NCBI GenBank assembly: GCA_023411575.1
Contig: JAEYOP010000017.1
Coordinates: 62,001-126,000, forward strand
Source: Bacillota bacterium
Lineage (GTDB): Bacteria; Bacillota; Clostridia; Acetivibrionales; DTU013
Reading direction: 5' to 3'
Length of the DNA stretch: 64,000 bases
The notes below the pieces were generated by a model. That model ran no database searches, had not been told where the DNA came from, and saw only the letters and a list, made by a program, of their open reading frames with translations. Each line of letters begins with the position of its first letter. The first letter of the stretch is position 1. The translations under genes were made by a program, and so were the position numbers. Shown here one piece after another: positions 1-9,030 of this stretch.

Positions 1-540
1 ATCCGGTGCGTCTCCGGCCGCCATCAGTATGTTGAGCTTATCCACTTCCTGGGTTCGGATAACCGGGACGAAATTCACCTTGACATTATTTGCTTTTCCA
101 AAGTTGTTGTTGATATACCTTGTCCATTGGTTGTTATTCAAGTCCGGCTGACCCTGTACTCCCCTGTCGAATACCTCTACCGTCAGGGTCACGGGCTTGC
201 TCTTGCTGGCTGTGACAGTAACATTGCATTTGGCGGTTATACTTTTATCACTGACGCTCGCCACGGTAATCACCGCTTTGCCGGCATTGACTGCCGTAAC
301 TCTTCCGTTGGCGTCAACAGAAGCAACGTTTTTATTGCTTGTGGAATAGGACAGCAGCTTTTGTGTCGTATTCGCCGGAGCGAAACGGACCGTCAGCGCA
401 TCGGCCTGTCCGACCGTCAGGGTGATGCTGGCCTTGTCGAGGGATATGCCGGTCACCTTTACAACGGCAAGCGCTGAAACAGGCAACAGCAATGAGAGTA
501 CTACCGCGAGACAGAGTAATAATGAGAGAACCTTCTTCAT
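1..540 (-). CDS. Extracellular solute-binding protein with N-terminal Big_2 domain (3' end outside window)
   Basis: The reading frame is open from an ATG at 540 to the left edge (180 codons), so the C-terminal part is missing. The ribosome site AAGGAGG sits 6 bases before the start. Residues 1-25 form a signal peptide ending in VSALA, with no lipobox cysteine. Residues 26-108 look like a bacterial Ig-like Big_2 domain (VTGISLDKASITLTVG, then NGRVTAVNAGKAVITV). From about residue 115 the sequence resembles Lpl-type family 1 sugar-binding proteins (LTVEVFDRG, LNILMAAGDAPD). It follows the two permease genes and is presumably the binding protein of that importer. It is unusual in lacking a lipid anchor. 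Confidence 0.85.
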   Translation of the reverse strand, partial: MKKVLSLLLCLAVVLSLLLPVSALAVVKVTGISLDKASITLTVGQADALTVRFAPANTTQKLLSYSTSNKNVASVDANGRVTAVNAGKAVITVASVSDKSITAKCNVTVTASKSKPVTLTVEVFDRGVQGQPDLNNNQWTRYINNNFGKANNVKVNFVPVIRTQEVDKLNILMAAGDAPD

Positions 541-658
541 ACGAAACCTCCTTGTCGACTTGAATTGGTTTTGGTTTTTATGAATTAACAGAGCCGTACC
601 CATCCCTTTTCCAGCCGAAACGATGCACTATCCGGAATTCTGCATCGTATTAATATAC

Positions 659-695
659 TTCTTGAAAAATAATAGAAACACCTCCTTTTCAAGAA
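659..695. repeat. Inverted repeat between permease and binding-protein genes
   Basis: TTCTTGAAAA (659-668) and TTTTCAAGAA (686-695) form a perfect 10 bp stem with a 17-base loop. The loop holds a GGAGG on the minus strand that is not followed by a start codon. No T-tract follows, so it is more likely an mRNA-processing or stabilising stem than a terminator. This is an inference. Confidence 0.4.
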
Positions 696-749
696 ATCAT
701 TTTCGGCTTCCATAGGGTGGGACGTTCCATAATTTCCAGCTTGCCGTGT

Positions 750-1622
750 TTATCCTTTTATCGCGCCTATCATCACTCCCGACACAAAATACTTCTGAAG
801 CCACGGATAAACAATCAGAATAGGAACGGTGGCAAAAATGATGCTGGCCGCTTTTAATGCTTCCGGTTGAATGACAACGCCCATACTCCCTTCCCCTTGC
901 TGACTATCCAACTGCTGATTTACGGTAATAATCTGGTACAGCTTAAGCTGCATCGGAAACAGCTTCCTGTCCGTAATATAGAGCAGCGCGTCCTGGAAGC
1001 CGTTCCACCTTCCAACTGCGTAAAAAAGGCTCAGGGTCGCTATCGCCGGCAGGGACAGCGGGAGAACGATCCGGATCAGAATGGTCAGATCATTCGCTCC
1101 TTCAATGGAGGCGGATTCGTCCAGGCTCTCCGGCAAAGAAGCGAAAAATGTTTTCAGTATGATCATATTGTACACGCTCAGAGCGCCCGGCAATACCAAG
1201 CTCCAGACCTTATCCAGCATATTCAGGCTCTTTATCAGCACGTAATCGGGAATAATGCCTCCGCTGAAATACATGGTTATCGTAAGGAGGAGCAAAATGA
1301 AGCTCCGGCCCTTCAGCCTCTTCTTTGTCAGCGGATACGCGGCACATATGGTCATGACCATGCAAACGGCCGTATACCCTACCGTAAGGAGAATCGTATA
1401 CAGCATGGTATCCAGCATGGACTTATCCGTTAAAACCGTTTTATAGGTTTCAAAAGTCAATCCCACCGGAAGCAAGGTGACTTTTTGAGAAAGAATCGCT
1501 TCATTTGAACTGAGCGACATGGAAACAATATATAAAAACGGAACCAGGCATGTAAAAACCGCCGCGGTAATTACAAAAATAATAAGGACGTCAACAAGCC
1601 TGTCTTTCACTCGAGTTTTCAA
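750..1622 (-). CDS. Carbohydrate ABC transporter permease, LplC type
   Basis: This 290-residue inner-membrane permease has six predicted membrane segments. The binding-protein-dependent transport EAA loop is visible (ESASIEGANDLTILIRIVLPLS). The ending FVSGVMIGAIKG is typical of the LplC/YtcP family, which pairs with LplB in importing oligosaccharides. I chose the TTG at 1622 because GAGGGGGG lies 6 bases upstream and the resulting length fits the family. An in-frame ATG at 1670 lies inside the lplB gene and lacks a good ribosome site. No ATPase is encoded nearby; such importers often share a global MsmK-like ATPase. Confidence 0.9.
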   Translation of the reverse strand: MKTRVKDRLVDVLIIFVITAAVFTCLVPFLYIVSMSLSSNEAILSQKVTLLPVGLTFETYKTVLTDKSMLDTMLYTILLTVGYTAVCMVMTICAAYPLTKKRLKGRSFILLLLTITMYFSGGIIPDYVLIKSLNMLDKVWSLVLPGALSVYNMIILKTFFASLPESLDESASIEGANDLTILIRIVLPLSLPAIATLSLFYAVGRWNGFQDALLYITDRKLFPMQLKLYQIITVNQQLDSQQGEGSMGVVIQPEALKAASIIFATVPILIVYPWLQKYFVSGVMIGAIKG

Positions 1623-1635
1623 CGCGATGCCCCCC

Positions 1636-2586
1636 TCACCAAATTCCCTGCTCGCCACTTTTTTCCACAATATAATTGGCCGCCAGCAAAAAAATCAGAC
1701 TAACTACAGATTGAAACAAGCCGACCGCAGTCGCCTGGGCAAAGTCGCCGGCGCCCAGTCCGACCCTGTACACAAAAGTACTTATTACATCGCTGTAATC
1801 CTGGACGAGGCTGTTTCCGATATTGAACGGCCTGTCAAAACCGATGGACACCATTCGTCCAAGCTGTAAGATAAGAAGAATGAGAATAGTGGGCTTTATG
1901 GACGGCAATGTGATGTGCCATACTTTGCCGAATCTTCCGGAGCCGTCTATATCGGCGGCCTCGTACAACCCCCTGTCTATTCCGGTTATTGCCGCCAGGT
2001 AGATGATCGTTCCCCAGCCGGCATTTTGCCATACTCCTGTAATAACATATACAACAAGCCAATTCCCATTGTTGGACAGAAACGGAACCGGGTCAATCCC
2101 GAAGACCGACAATGCAATATTCACCATTCCGTTTGTAGAGAACATGAGATATACCATGCCGCCGATGATAACCCAGGATAAAAAATGAGGCAGGTACAAA
2201 ATGGTCTGGGATATTTTTTTGAATTTTAGCCCCCGAAGCTCGTTTAGCATGACCGCCAGAATGATCGGGACCGGAAACCCGACGATCAGATCCAGCGTAT
2301 TCAGCAGCAAGGTGTTTTTCAGTGCCCTGTAAAAATCCTTCAAATGAAAGATGTAATTAAAAACATCCAGTCCCACCCATTCGCTTCCCGATATGCCTTT
2401 GGATATGTTATAATCCTGGAAAGCCATCAGGACACCATACATCGGGCCATATTTAAATATCAGTATGTACGTCACCGGAAGGAGCAATAACAGGTAAAGA
2501 AAAAAATCCCTTTTTAAATAAAATAGAAAGCCGAACTTCTTTCGGGGCATAACCGTACTGTTCGCAGAGCTTATGTTAACTTCCAT
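1636..2586 (-). CDS. Carbohydrate ABC transporter permease, LplB type
   Basis: This 316-residue membrane protein has six predicted helices and the EAA motif region YEAADIDGSGRFGKVWHITLPSIKP. The N-terminal segment LLLLPVTYILIFKYGPMYGVLMAFQDYN is the characteristic LplB opening. It is the first gene of an lplB-lplC-binding protein operon, with AAGGGTGG 7 bases before the ATG. With LplC it forms the transmembrane channel of a sugar importer; the substrate cannot be read from sequence. Confidence 0.92.
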   Translation of the reverse strand: MEVNISSANSTVMPRKKFGFLFYLKRDFFLYLLLLLPVTYILIFKYGPMYGVLMAFQDYNISKGISGSEWVGLDVFNYIFHLKDFYRALKNTLLLNTLDLIVGFPVPIILAVMLNELRGLKFKKISQTILYLPHFLSWVIIGGMVYLMFSTNGMVNIALSVFGIDPVPFLSNNGNWLVVYVITGVWQNAGWGTIIYLAAITGIDRGLYEAADIDGSGRFGKVWHITLPSIKPTILILLILQLGRMVSIGFDRPFNIGNSLVQDYSDVISTFVYRVGLGAGDFAQATAVGLFQSVVSLIFLLAANYIVEKSGEQGIW

Positions 2587-2645
2587 GCAAAAACCACCCT
2601 TGTGTTTTTTGATTCACTTTCTTGAAAGCAATTCTGATGAAACAC

Positions 2646-2651
2646 ATTATA
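2646..2651 (-). promoter_or_regulatory. Candidate -10 element upstream of lplB
   Basis: The minus strand reads TATAAT here, 60 bases before the lplB start. No convincing -35 hexamer is found at 16-18 bases, so the promoter may depend on an activator, as is common for sugar-importer operons. Confidence 0.35.
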
Positions 2652-2769
2652 AAGACTTGATGTGCCGATAAAAATGGAATAAGTTGAGCAGAAGTTTGTA
2701 TTTTGTTGCGAAGTTATATGCTTATATGCTGGTTTTGCACAAATGTAAACATAGTACGTTGCTCGCCGC

Positions 2770-3882
2770 CTATTTGTCGGCCGCCTGTTGTTTCAGTCCG
2801 TCGCAAAAGCGGTCCGCCAGGAACCCTTTCATCAGGCTCATCATCTCCAGCATCCCGATATCCGACTTTTTCATGCTCTTTTCCGCAAACTGCCTGCAAT
2901 AGCCGCATTCGCTGCACACCTTCCGGCAAAAGCCCGGGTCGGCGGCGAACCGGTCGAAAAAGCCGTCCAAACTGGCGTTATCGATGGTACAATCCGCAAT
3001 CGCCAGCGGCCTGCCGGTTGAAAACAGCTCCAGGAGGGCGATCAGATCCCCTTCGTAGCGTTCGTCCATATAACAGGACGCCGCCTTCGCCGGATTCCCG
3101 TCGATCACATTGGTCCGGCCCTGGATTTTAAAATAGCGGATGCCCAGGTCGTAATAATAGTGAAGCTCCTCCGGCCGGATCCAGTTCAGCTTCAGGAAGT
3201 TCTCCGCCCCGATGTGCATCAGGTGGCACCGGGATTGGAAGTAGGAGCATTCGTCCCGGTTGGTGTGGGAATGGGAAAAGCTGTTGTAATGGAACATCTT
3301 GAAAGGACAGTCGTTCACGCAGAAAGAATTGACAATGACCTCCAGCTCCCCCGTATAAACCGCTCTTATGTCCCTCAGGACGTCAAATTTCCTGTGGATA
3401 TCCTCATCCAGGACAATCCGGCTGATCCCCAGTTCTTCGTAAAATTTCGCCTTGAGAGGACTGTTGATCTGGGAAACCGTAGAAGCCTTGATTTTCAATT
3501 GAGGCGCCGTGTATTTTACAATTTCCATCAGGGACGGAAGGGATATGGTAACCCAGCCAGCCCCTGCGCTTTCCAGTCTTTTCAGAAAATCCCCGATTTT
3601 TTGGTACCCGGACTTTGTCAGCTCTTCGTTCGCCATACAGGTTGCGTTGATCACATAATTGAACCCGATCCCCCTATCGCTGCTGTACTTTACGTAGTTT
3701 TCCAGGCAAGCCCAGTCCACCTCGGGAAGTCCCCTGGGCGACCTGCATGAGCCGAAAACCGTATCGGGAGCCAACTGTCCGTATGTCTCAGCGATTTGCG
3801 CGTGGCTATACCGGTTATTGATCTCATGGTACTCGTCGATCGTTTCGGATTTGAAATCCGACGGCATGCAAAAATATTTCAT
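2770..3882 (-). CDS. Peptidase U32-family protein (UbiU/UbiV/RlhA-like)
   Basis: This 370-residue protein starts at ATG 3882, with GGGGGTG upstream. The longer frame to 3942 reads into a repeat and is unlikely to be used. The central region has the U32 cysteine set, FCVNDC followed by DECSYFQSRC, which in characterised relatives binds an iron-sulfur cluster. A second cluster-like motif, CRKVCSECGYC, lies near the C-terminus. U32 proteins act in tRNA/rRNA hydroxylation, oxygen-independent ubiquinone synthesis or peptide processing; the role here is not assignable. It sits directly downstream of a partial copy of marR, suggesting it was once next to the efflux operon. Confidence 0.8.
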   Translation of the reverse strand: MKYFCMPSDFKSETIDEYHEINNRYSHAQIAETYGQLAPDTVFGSCRSPRGLPEVDWACLENYVKYSSDRGIGFNYVINATCMANEELTKSGYQKIGDFLKRLESAGAGWVTISLPSLMEIVKYTAPQLKIKASTVSQINSPLKAKFYEELGISRIVLDEDIHRKFDVLRDIRAVYTGELEVIVNSFCVNDCPFKMFHYNSFSHSHTNRDECSYFQSRCHLMHIGAENFLKLNWIRPEELHYYYDLGIRYFKIQGRTNVIDGNPAKAASCYMDERYEGDLIALLELFSTGRPLAIADCTIDNASLDGFFDRFAADPGFCRKVCSECGYCRQFAEKSMKKSDIGMLEMMSLMKGFLADRFCDGLKQQAADK

Positions 3883-3894
3883 GATGAACACCCC

Positions 3895-4088
3895 CATCCG
3901 GCCGGATCCATTGAAGGCCGGATAAAAACCCCGGCTATACAATATGCCGCCCGGATGCAGGATGCAATAAATATTTTTCTTTCAGGATCCTTTTCCCCAG
4001 GTCCGGCAGGAAGCTGGCCGCCTCAAGGGCTTTCGACGCGTCCGCCTGCGTAATGGTGGTGTCCGTGCTGATGAGCTTGTCATCCAGC
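3895..4088. repeat. Direct repeat copy A (194 bp)
   Basis: This segment matches 7294-7487 base for base without gaps, with 9 mismatches by my count (about 95% identity). Both copies are in the same orientation. They bracket a 3.2 kb stretch carrying the secreted glycosidase-like gene and a small gene. The repeat holds the last 40 codons of marR plus 73 bases of downstream sequence. Confidence 0.9.
3968..4088 (-). pseudogene. Truncated copy of marR 3' end
   Basis: Read on the minus strand this encodes LDDKLISTDTTITQAD and the rest of the tail of the intact MarR at 7367-7819. It carries A-to-S and L-to-P changes, and the stop codon is lost (TTATTG instead of TGATTG). There is no start or DNA-binding domain. 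It is a non-functional remnant created with the direct repeat. Confidence 0.85.
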
Positions 4089-4229
4089 ATTGAAAAGAGC
4101 TGTTTCCAATGATAAAATATGGTAATAAACTACAGAATATGACGTTATAAGTAAAGTTCACTGTTAAAATTATTTTTACTCGGAATTTCGGTTCAACTAA
4201 ATAATCTGCTGAAGTAATGGAGTCGCATT

Positions 4230-6992
4230 ATGAAAAAATGGTTGAAACTTTTCAGTTTGATATTGGTTTCAGTTCTGCTTGTGTCTCAGACGGCGTTGGC
4301 TGCATATGCACCTGAGGACAAATATTTTAAGCCTTCCGACATACTGATGTATTACCTTGAGGACATGAACAGTACACAGGAGTGGGATGTAGCCGAAAAA
4401 ACCCATGCAGGCTATATGGGCAGTGCCCATGTCCCTGTATTATTGAAGGATATTGATGTTGCCTGGGAAGGTGGAGTAACCTCGAACATACAAAGGGCCC
4501 ATGATACTGGAATGAAATACATTATAAGAGTTTCCAGTGATATGGGATTCCAGACTGATACGAAAGGGATGGCTTGTGCGGATGTTTTTGGGAAAGAAAT
4601 AACAATTTTTATGGGAAAGGAAGAGCCACGGCAGTGGATTTCCACACAGCATCCCGCTATCCGGGCACGAACGCTGGAAATAATGAAAAAGCTTGTAGAT
4701 TATGGAGCAGATGGTTTTGCCATTGATACCCACACCTTAAACTATGATGTCATGGAAGCAAAGGGAGGGGACTTTTCAGAATACAGTATCATAAATTTCA
4801 GAAAATACCTTAAATCTAAATATCCGCCGCAAGAACTCAAGAAGAAGGGCATTTCGGATATAAACAGTTTTGATTATGGAGAGTTCATAAGAAAGAACTA
4901 CCTGAATCAGTACCAGAAACAGAAGAATGATGTACCCTTTTATATGGATTTCAAGCAATTCCAGCTCAAAAGCTGTACTGATTTTTGGGGTGGGTTGATT
5001 GATGAAATAAAAGCATACGGAAAAAACAAAGGAAAAACCCTGTGCTTTGTGGATAATGCTCCTGAGAGCAACTATACGGATAATTCAGATATGATTTACG
5101 GCATTCCTCTGGCAAAAAAGCTGGATGCCTATTGTTCCGAATACAAATTCGGATATCCGCCTGATGACGGCTCTATAGCCGTTTATAAGCTTTTTCAGGG
5201 GATTGGGACTCCGCTGGCTTTTATGGCGAATTGCGGATTTTCCGCCGAACTGCTGTCAAGACCGGACGCAACCATGCTAATGAAAATTCAAACAGCAGAA
5301 GCCTATGCGAACAGTGGCTACAGATATGTTCCTTTTAGGGACATATGCCTTGACTTAAATAATGACTGGACTACCTATTCTGCGAATATGGAAGAAATGT
5401 ACCCTTATTATGACTTTATTGACACGAACAAGGCGTATTTTGACGGTACAGTTTCAAAGGCTACGGTGGGCTTGTTCTATTCTTATGAGGCTATAATAAA
5501 CGAAGGAATAAAAGGCAGGGAAACGTTTACCCTTAAGGATTTCTACAGTGCGTCGAAGGCTCTTCTTGATGCCCACGTGCAATACGATGTGCTGTTCGGC
5601 GGAGATGACGAATTTGTAAAAGACGCGTTAAGCTATGAAATGCTGAAAAAATATCCTGTAATCATAGTACCGGGCTCCCATTACATGAATCAGAAGCATG
5701 TTAAGCTTTTGCAGGACTACGTAAAAAAGGGCGGCACGGTTTTAACCAACGGAAGCACAGGCGATGCTTCCTGGCTAAAGATTAAGACCGTAAGCCAGCT
5801 TCAATCCGATCATCGCATTACCTCCAATTCTCAGATGAAAACAAGTGCCGATAGCAAGGTGTACATAAACCACTGTCGGAATACAAAGTATAATGCGGAA
5901 ATTATCCAAGTGGTGAACAAGGATTATGATATAAAAGCTAAAAAGAATACTATAAAGAAAAACGTTGCCTTTGAGCTGAAGCTTGATCCGAATTTAGCCG
6001 GCAAAAAGCTCAGTGTGAGATACCATTCGCCGGACGGAGCACTTCTTTCAAGCATAAAGTATACACTGCAAAATGGCTGGATAAGGTTTTCAGTCCCCGA
6101 AATACGGACCTATGGAGTGGCGACAATATCGGAAGCAGGCAGGCTGGAGGCAGGCCTGTCTTTGGAATCATTAGAAAATAGGATCAGCCGGAAGGAAGCA
6201 AAGAATAAAGCGGAATCTATAAACTTTGACGTTGGCGAATTTAAAAAGAAGCTTGCGCATGCTAAGGATTTAATGAGCCAGTACAGGTATACGGAGGCTT
6301 ACAGTATGTCTACCAATGCGGCAAAGGATATAGAGCATCTTTATGATAAACAGTTGGCGGATAAGAGCCTGGGAACACTTCGAGCCAAAATAGGATTTTA
6401 TGAAACTGCGGGAAGAACCTATTGTTTGGGGGAAGCAAAGGCCGGACTTGAAAAGGCCAAGGAGAAATATGATTCAGACAATTTTGCTGCTGCCCATGCT
6501 TTGGCTGAGGATGCCATTAATATGCTCAACTTTGTTATTGACGGAAAATTAGAGGACTGGAAAGGCATTGCACCACAAAAGATAGAGCTTGAAAAGAGTT
6601 CTGACTCAAAGGGCCTTCAAATAACTGAAGCCTATAGCTATAACGATGATGAGTATATTTATTTCGCACTGAAAATAAAAAACGCAAATAATTCTCACTG
6701 TAATTTTTCTCTTCGCTGCAACGGGGATAAAGCAAGAGAATATCACGTTATTACTGCATATAAGGATGGAAGCGGCAGAGGAAGCATTATAAACAAGAGT
6801 GCGGGGGATGACAAAGAGCTTCCTGTTTCAGTTGAGGTATGTGCAAAGGATTACTATGAAATGCGAATTCCTATTGAAATTGTAGGAGATAGTGACTATT
6901 TGTATGTTGATATCCATGGATTGAACTTATATTATCCTGACAATTGGCACAATGGGGACGTCGTAAGATATACCTACGAAATGATAAGGTAA
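4230..6992 (+). CDS. Secreted glycoside-hydrolase-like protein with C-terminal CBM9-like domain
   Basis: This 920-residue exported protein starts with a clear signal peptide (residues 1-24, ending TALA). Residues 30-420 look like a TIM-barrel of the hypothetical glycosyl hydrolase/GH42-like type, with an acidic strand end at GADGFAIDTHTLN. Residues 430-540 resemble the GH42 trimerisation, glutamine-amidotransferase-like fold (YPVIIVPGSHYMNQKHVKLL, GGTVLTNGSTG). Residues 650-770 are helical, and the last 150 residues begin with DGKLEDWKGI, typical of CBM9-like carbohydrate-binding domains. Catalytic residues cannot be named with certainty. The gene is visibly more A+T-rich than its neighbours and sits between two direct repeats, so it is probably acquired. 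Confidence 0.75.
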   Translation: MKKWLKLFSLILVSVLLVSQTALAAYAPEDKYFKPSDILMYYLEDMNSTQEWDVAEKTHAGYMGSAHVPVLLKDIDVAWEGGVTSNIQRAHDTGMKYIIRVSSDMGFQTDTKGMACADVFGKEITIFMGKEEPRQWISTQHPAIRARTLEIMKKLVDYGADGFAIDTHTLNYDVMEAKGGDFSEYSIINFRKYLKSKYPPQELKKKGISDINSFDYGEFIRKNYLNQYQKQKNDVPFYMDFKQFQLKSCTDFWGGLIDEIKAYGKNKGKTLCFVDNAPESNYTDNSDMIYGIPLAKKLDAYCSEYKFGYPPDDGSIAVYKLFQGIGTPLAFMANCGFSAELLSRPDATMLMKIQTAEAYANSGYRYVPFRDICLDLNNDWTTYSANMEEMYPYYDFIDTNKAYFDGTVSKATVGLFYSYEAIINEGIKGRETFTLKDFYSASKALLDAHVQYDVLFGGDDEFVKDALSYEMLKKYPVIIVPGSHYMNQKHVKLLQDYVKKGGTVLTNGSTGDASWLKIKTVSQLQSDHRITSNSQMKTSADSKVYINHCRNTKYNAEIIQVVNKDYDIKAKKNTIKKNVAFELKLDPNLAGKKLSVRYHSPDGALLSSIKYTLQNGWIRFSVPEIRTYGVATISEAGRLEAGLSLESLENRISRKEAKNKAESINFDVGEFKKKLAHAKDLMSQYRYTEAYSMSTNAAKDIEHLYDKQLADKSLGTLRAKIGFYETAGRTYCLGEAKAGLEKAKEKYDSDNFAAAHALAEDAINMLNFVIDGKLEDWKGIAPQKIELEKSSDSKGLQITEAYSYNDDEYIYFALKIKNANNSHCNFSLRCNGDKAREYHVITAYKDGSGRGSIINKSAGDDKELPVSVEVCAKDYYEMRIPIEIVGDSDYLYVDIHGLNLYYPDNWHNGDVVRYTYEMIR

Positions 6993-7108
6993 AAGTATTA
7001 TAAACATTTGAGTAAATCCTCTGTAAGGAATTACATGCAATTTTGCCCTAAAAATTCCGGGTTCGTTTACGAACTATATAATAACTCCAATGACAGAGGG
7101 TATCCGGT

Positions 7109-7270
7109 ATGACATTTTACATAAGCTATGACGATAAAATTATAGAAATCGATGCCGATAATGCAATTCAAGCTATAATCAGGTTGATAGATTCCGTCTG
7201 TGATGTTTCCAGCAATGCCGAATTCAAAGTAATGGCCTATTCTGTTCCAGGAGAGAAGCATGCGGCATGA
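7109..7270 (+). CDS. Small hypothetical protein (53 aa)
   Basis: ATG at 7109 has AGAGGG 8 bases upstream and the frame runs 53 codons to TGA. The product, starting MTFYISYDDKIIEIDADNA, is acidic and soluble with no signal or membrane segment. It lies 116 bases after the glycosidase-like gene in the same direction and shares its A+T-rich composition, so it probably belongs to the same acquired islet. A 7 bp stem (7260-7266 with 7277-7283) encloses its stop codon. I do not recognise the family, and a chance frame cannot be excluded. Confidence 0.45.
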   Translation: MTFYISYDDKIIEIDADNAIQAIIRLIDSVCDVSSNAEFKVMAYSVPGEKHAA

Positions 7271-7293
7271 AATATGGCCGCATGACCCCCCCT

Positions 7294-7487
7294 CATCCGG
7301 CCGGGTCCATTGAAGGCCGGATAAAAACCCCGGCTATACAATAGGCCGCCCGGATGCAGGATGCAATCAATATTTTTCTTTCAGGATCCTCTTTCCCAGA
7401 TCCAGCAGGAAGCTGGCCGCTTCAAGGGCTTTCGCCGCGTCCGCCTGCGTAATGGTGGTGTCCGTGCTGATGAGCTTGTCATCCAGC
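7294..7487. repeat. Direct repeat copy B (194 bp)
   Basis: This is the copy that lies in the intact marR gene and its 3' flank; it matches 3895-4088 in the same orientation. The offset between copies is a constant 3399 bases. Copy B is the probable original because its marR frame is intact. Confidence 0.9.
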
Positions 7488-7819
7488 TTTAACAGGGCTT
7501 CCTCAATATACTTCGCCCCTTTTTCCGTTTCCACCACGGTGATGATCCGCCGGTCATTGGGGGACGCTTTTCTTGTGATAAAGCCCTTTTCCTCCATCGC
7601 GTCGATCAGGGGCGTCATGTTGGACTTCGTAATGCTCAGCCTGTCCCCGATATGGGAAATGGGCAGGGGCCCATATTTCTCCAGCACCAGCAGGATGGCG
7701 AAATAGACCTTCGGAACGCCGTCGTCCAGTTCCTTGATGATGTATTGCACAAAGCTGTTGTAGAAATGATAAAATTCGATGAAGTCGTGTACTCTTACTT
7801 TCTGCCGCGGACTGTTCAT
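7367..7819 (-). CDS. MarR-family transcriptional regulator
   Basis: This 150-residue protein has the MarR winged-helix arrangement: LLVLEKYGPLPISHIGDRLSITKSNMTPLIDAMEEKGFI is the helix-turn-helix, followed by the wing SPNDRRIITV. MarR proteins are dimeric repressors of drug-efflux or stress genes released by small aromatic ligands. Its start overlaps the end of the HlyD-type gene by 4 bases (ATGA), so it is translated as the last gene of the efflux operon and probably represses that operon. A partial copy of its 3' end occurs at 3968-4088. Confidence 0.92.
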   Translation of the reverse strand: MNSPRQKVRVHDFIEFYHFYNSFVQYIIKELDDGVPKVYFAILLVLEKYGPLPISHIGDRLSITKSNMTPLIDAMEEKGFITRKASPNDRRIITVVETEKGAKYIEEALLKLDDKLISTDTTITQADAAKALEAASFLLDLGKRILKEKY

Positions 7820-9030
7820 GAATTCCCTCCTTGCATCAGGTTCACGCTTTCTCCTTCGTCCAGGAAGCTCTGACCCTCCAGAATGACCTTGTCGCCCTCC
7901 TTCAGCTCGCCTTCCACCTCCACCGCCTTCTCGGAGGCGATTCCGGTCTTGATGATCCTTTTCTCAACCACTCCGCCGGATACCAGGTAAAGATATTCGA
8001 TCCCGTTTTCCGAAACCACCGCGCCGCCGGGAACCGTGAAAATTCCCTCCCGGCTTTCCCCGGGAACCACCACTCTTGCAAAGGACCCGGGACTGCAGGC
8101 GCCCGCCTCATTCCCGACTTTCAGCTTGACCGTATAAAAGCCCGTTTTGGAATCCGCCGCAAGTCCGATGGTATCGATTACCCCGTCCAGTTCCTGTTCT
8201 CCGGACACCCCGACCTTCAGCTCCAGGCTCTGGCCCTTCGACAGGTTCTTCCGGACCTCCTCCGGCACCGTGAATTCCGCCGCCAGTTCACCGGAATTGA
8301 TGATGGTAAAGGCCGGCATGCCGGCAGAGGCCAGCTCGCCTGCCGTAACGCCGCAGACGGAAACCTTGCCGTCAATGGGCGACCGGATCGTCGAGTTGTT
8401 CACCAGCGCTTCCGCCGCGTCCACCGCCGACTGCGCCTGGCTGGTCTGCGCCGCCGCCAGACCGCCGTTGTCCGTACCCTTCAGGATCTCCAGGTTCTTT
8501 TGCGCCGTTTCCAGATTCACCTTCGCATTTTTAAAGGAAGTCTCCAGGTTATCCAGTTCCTGCTTTGAAGTGGCTCCCTGTTCATATAGGGCCTTGCCGT
8601 TTTCATACAGGGTTTTGATATTGTCGTATTGCAGCTTGGCCTGTTGTACGCCGGCTTCCGCCTCCACCAACTGCTGTTTGACATTCTCCCTGGTGCCCGT
8701 AAGCGCGGCCTGGGTTTGCCGGAGCTGGGATTTGCTGTCTTCCGCCTCCAGCGTAAAAAGGATATCCCCCTTCTTTACTTCGTCTCCCACATCAAAAAAC
8801 ACCTTCGAAACCTTCCCCGGGATTTTGGGGGATACGGTAACGTCCTCGGACGGGACCAGCTTCGTCGGATAATCCACGGTGACCGTCATGGACGTTTTTT
8901 TCAACTCCTCCACCTTCACCGTCGGTTTTTCCTTCACCACTTCCGTTTTGGCGCCGCAGCCGGCAAGCAATATGCAGAAAGACGTCAGGAGAGCCGCGGC
9001 AAGGCAGGCTCTGTTTTTTATCAAGCTCAT
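7816..9030 (-). CDS. RND efflux periplasmic adaptor (HlyD/MFP family) lipoprotein
   Basis: This 404-residue adaptor has a lipoprotein signal with lipobox LLAGC (Cys25). A barrel-sandwich/lipoyl half motif follows (VSPKIPGKVSKVFFDVGDEVKKGD), then a long coiled-coil hairpin at about residues 100-200, the second lipoyl half (NSTIRSPIDGKVS), and beta-barrel and membrane-proximal domains (ILEGQSFLDEGESV). It couples the inner-membrane RND pump to export across the envelope. In Gram-positives such adaptors are lipid-anchored and work without a TolC channel. It overlaps its neighbours by 4 bases on both sides. Confidence 0.93.
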   Translation of the reverse strand: MSLIKNRACLAAALLTSFCILLAGCGAKTEVVKEKPTVKVEELKKTSMTVTVDYPTKLVPSEDVTVSPKIPGKVSKVFFDVGDEVKKGDILFTLEAEDSKSQLRQTQAALTGTRENVKQQLVEAEAGVQQAKLQYDNIKTLYENGKALYEQGATSKQELDNLETSFKNAKVNLETAQKNLEILKGTDNGGLAAAQTSQAQSAVDAAEALVNNSTIRSPIDGKVSVCGVTAGELASAGMPAFTIINSGELAAEFTVPEEVRKNLSKGQSLELKVGVSGEQELDGVIDTIGLAADSKTGFYTVKLKVGNEAGACSPGSFARVVVPGESREGIFTVPGGAVVSENGIEYLYLVSGGVVEKRIIKTGIASEKAVEVEGELKEGDKVILEGQSFLDEGESVNLMQGGNS

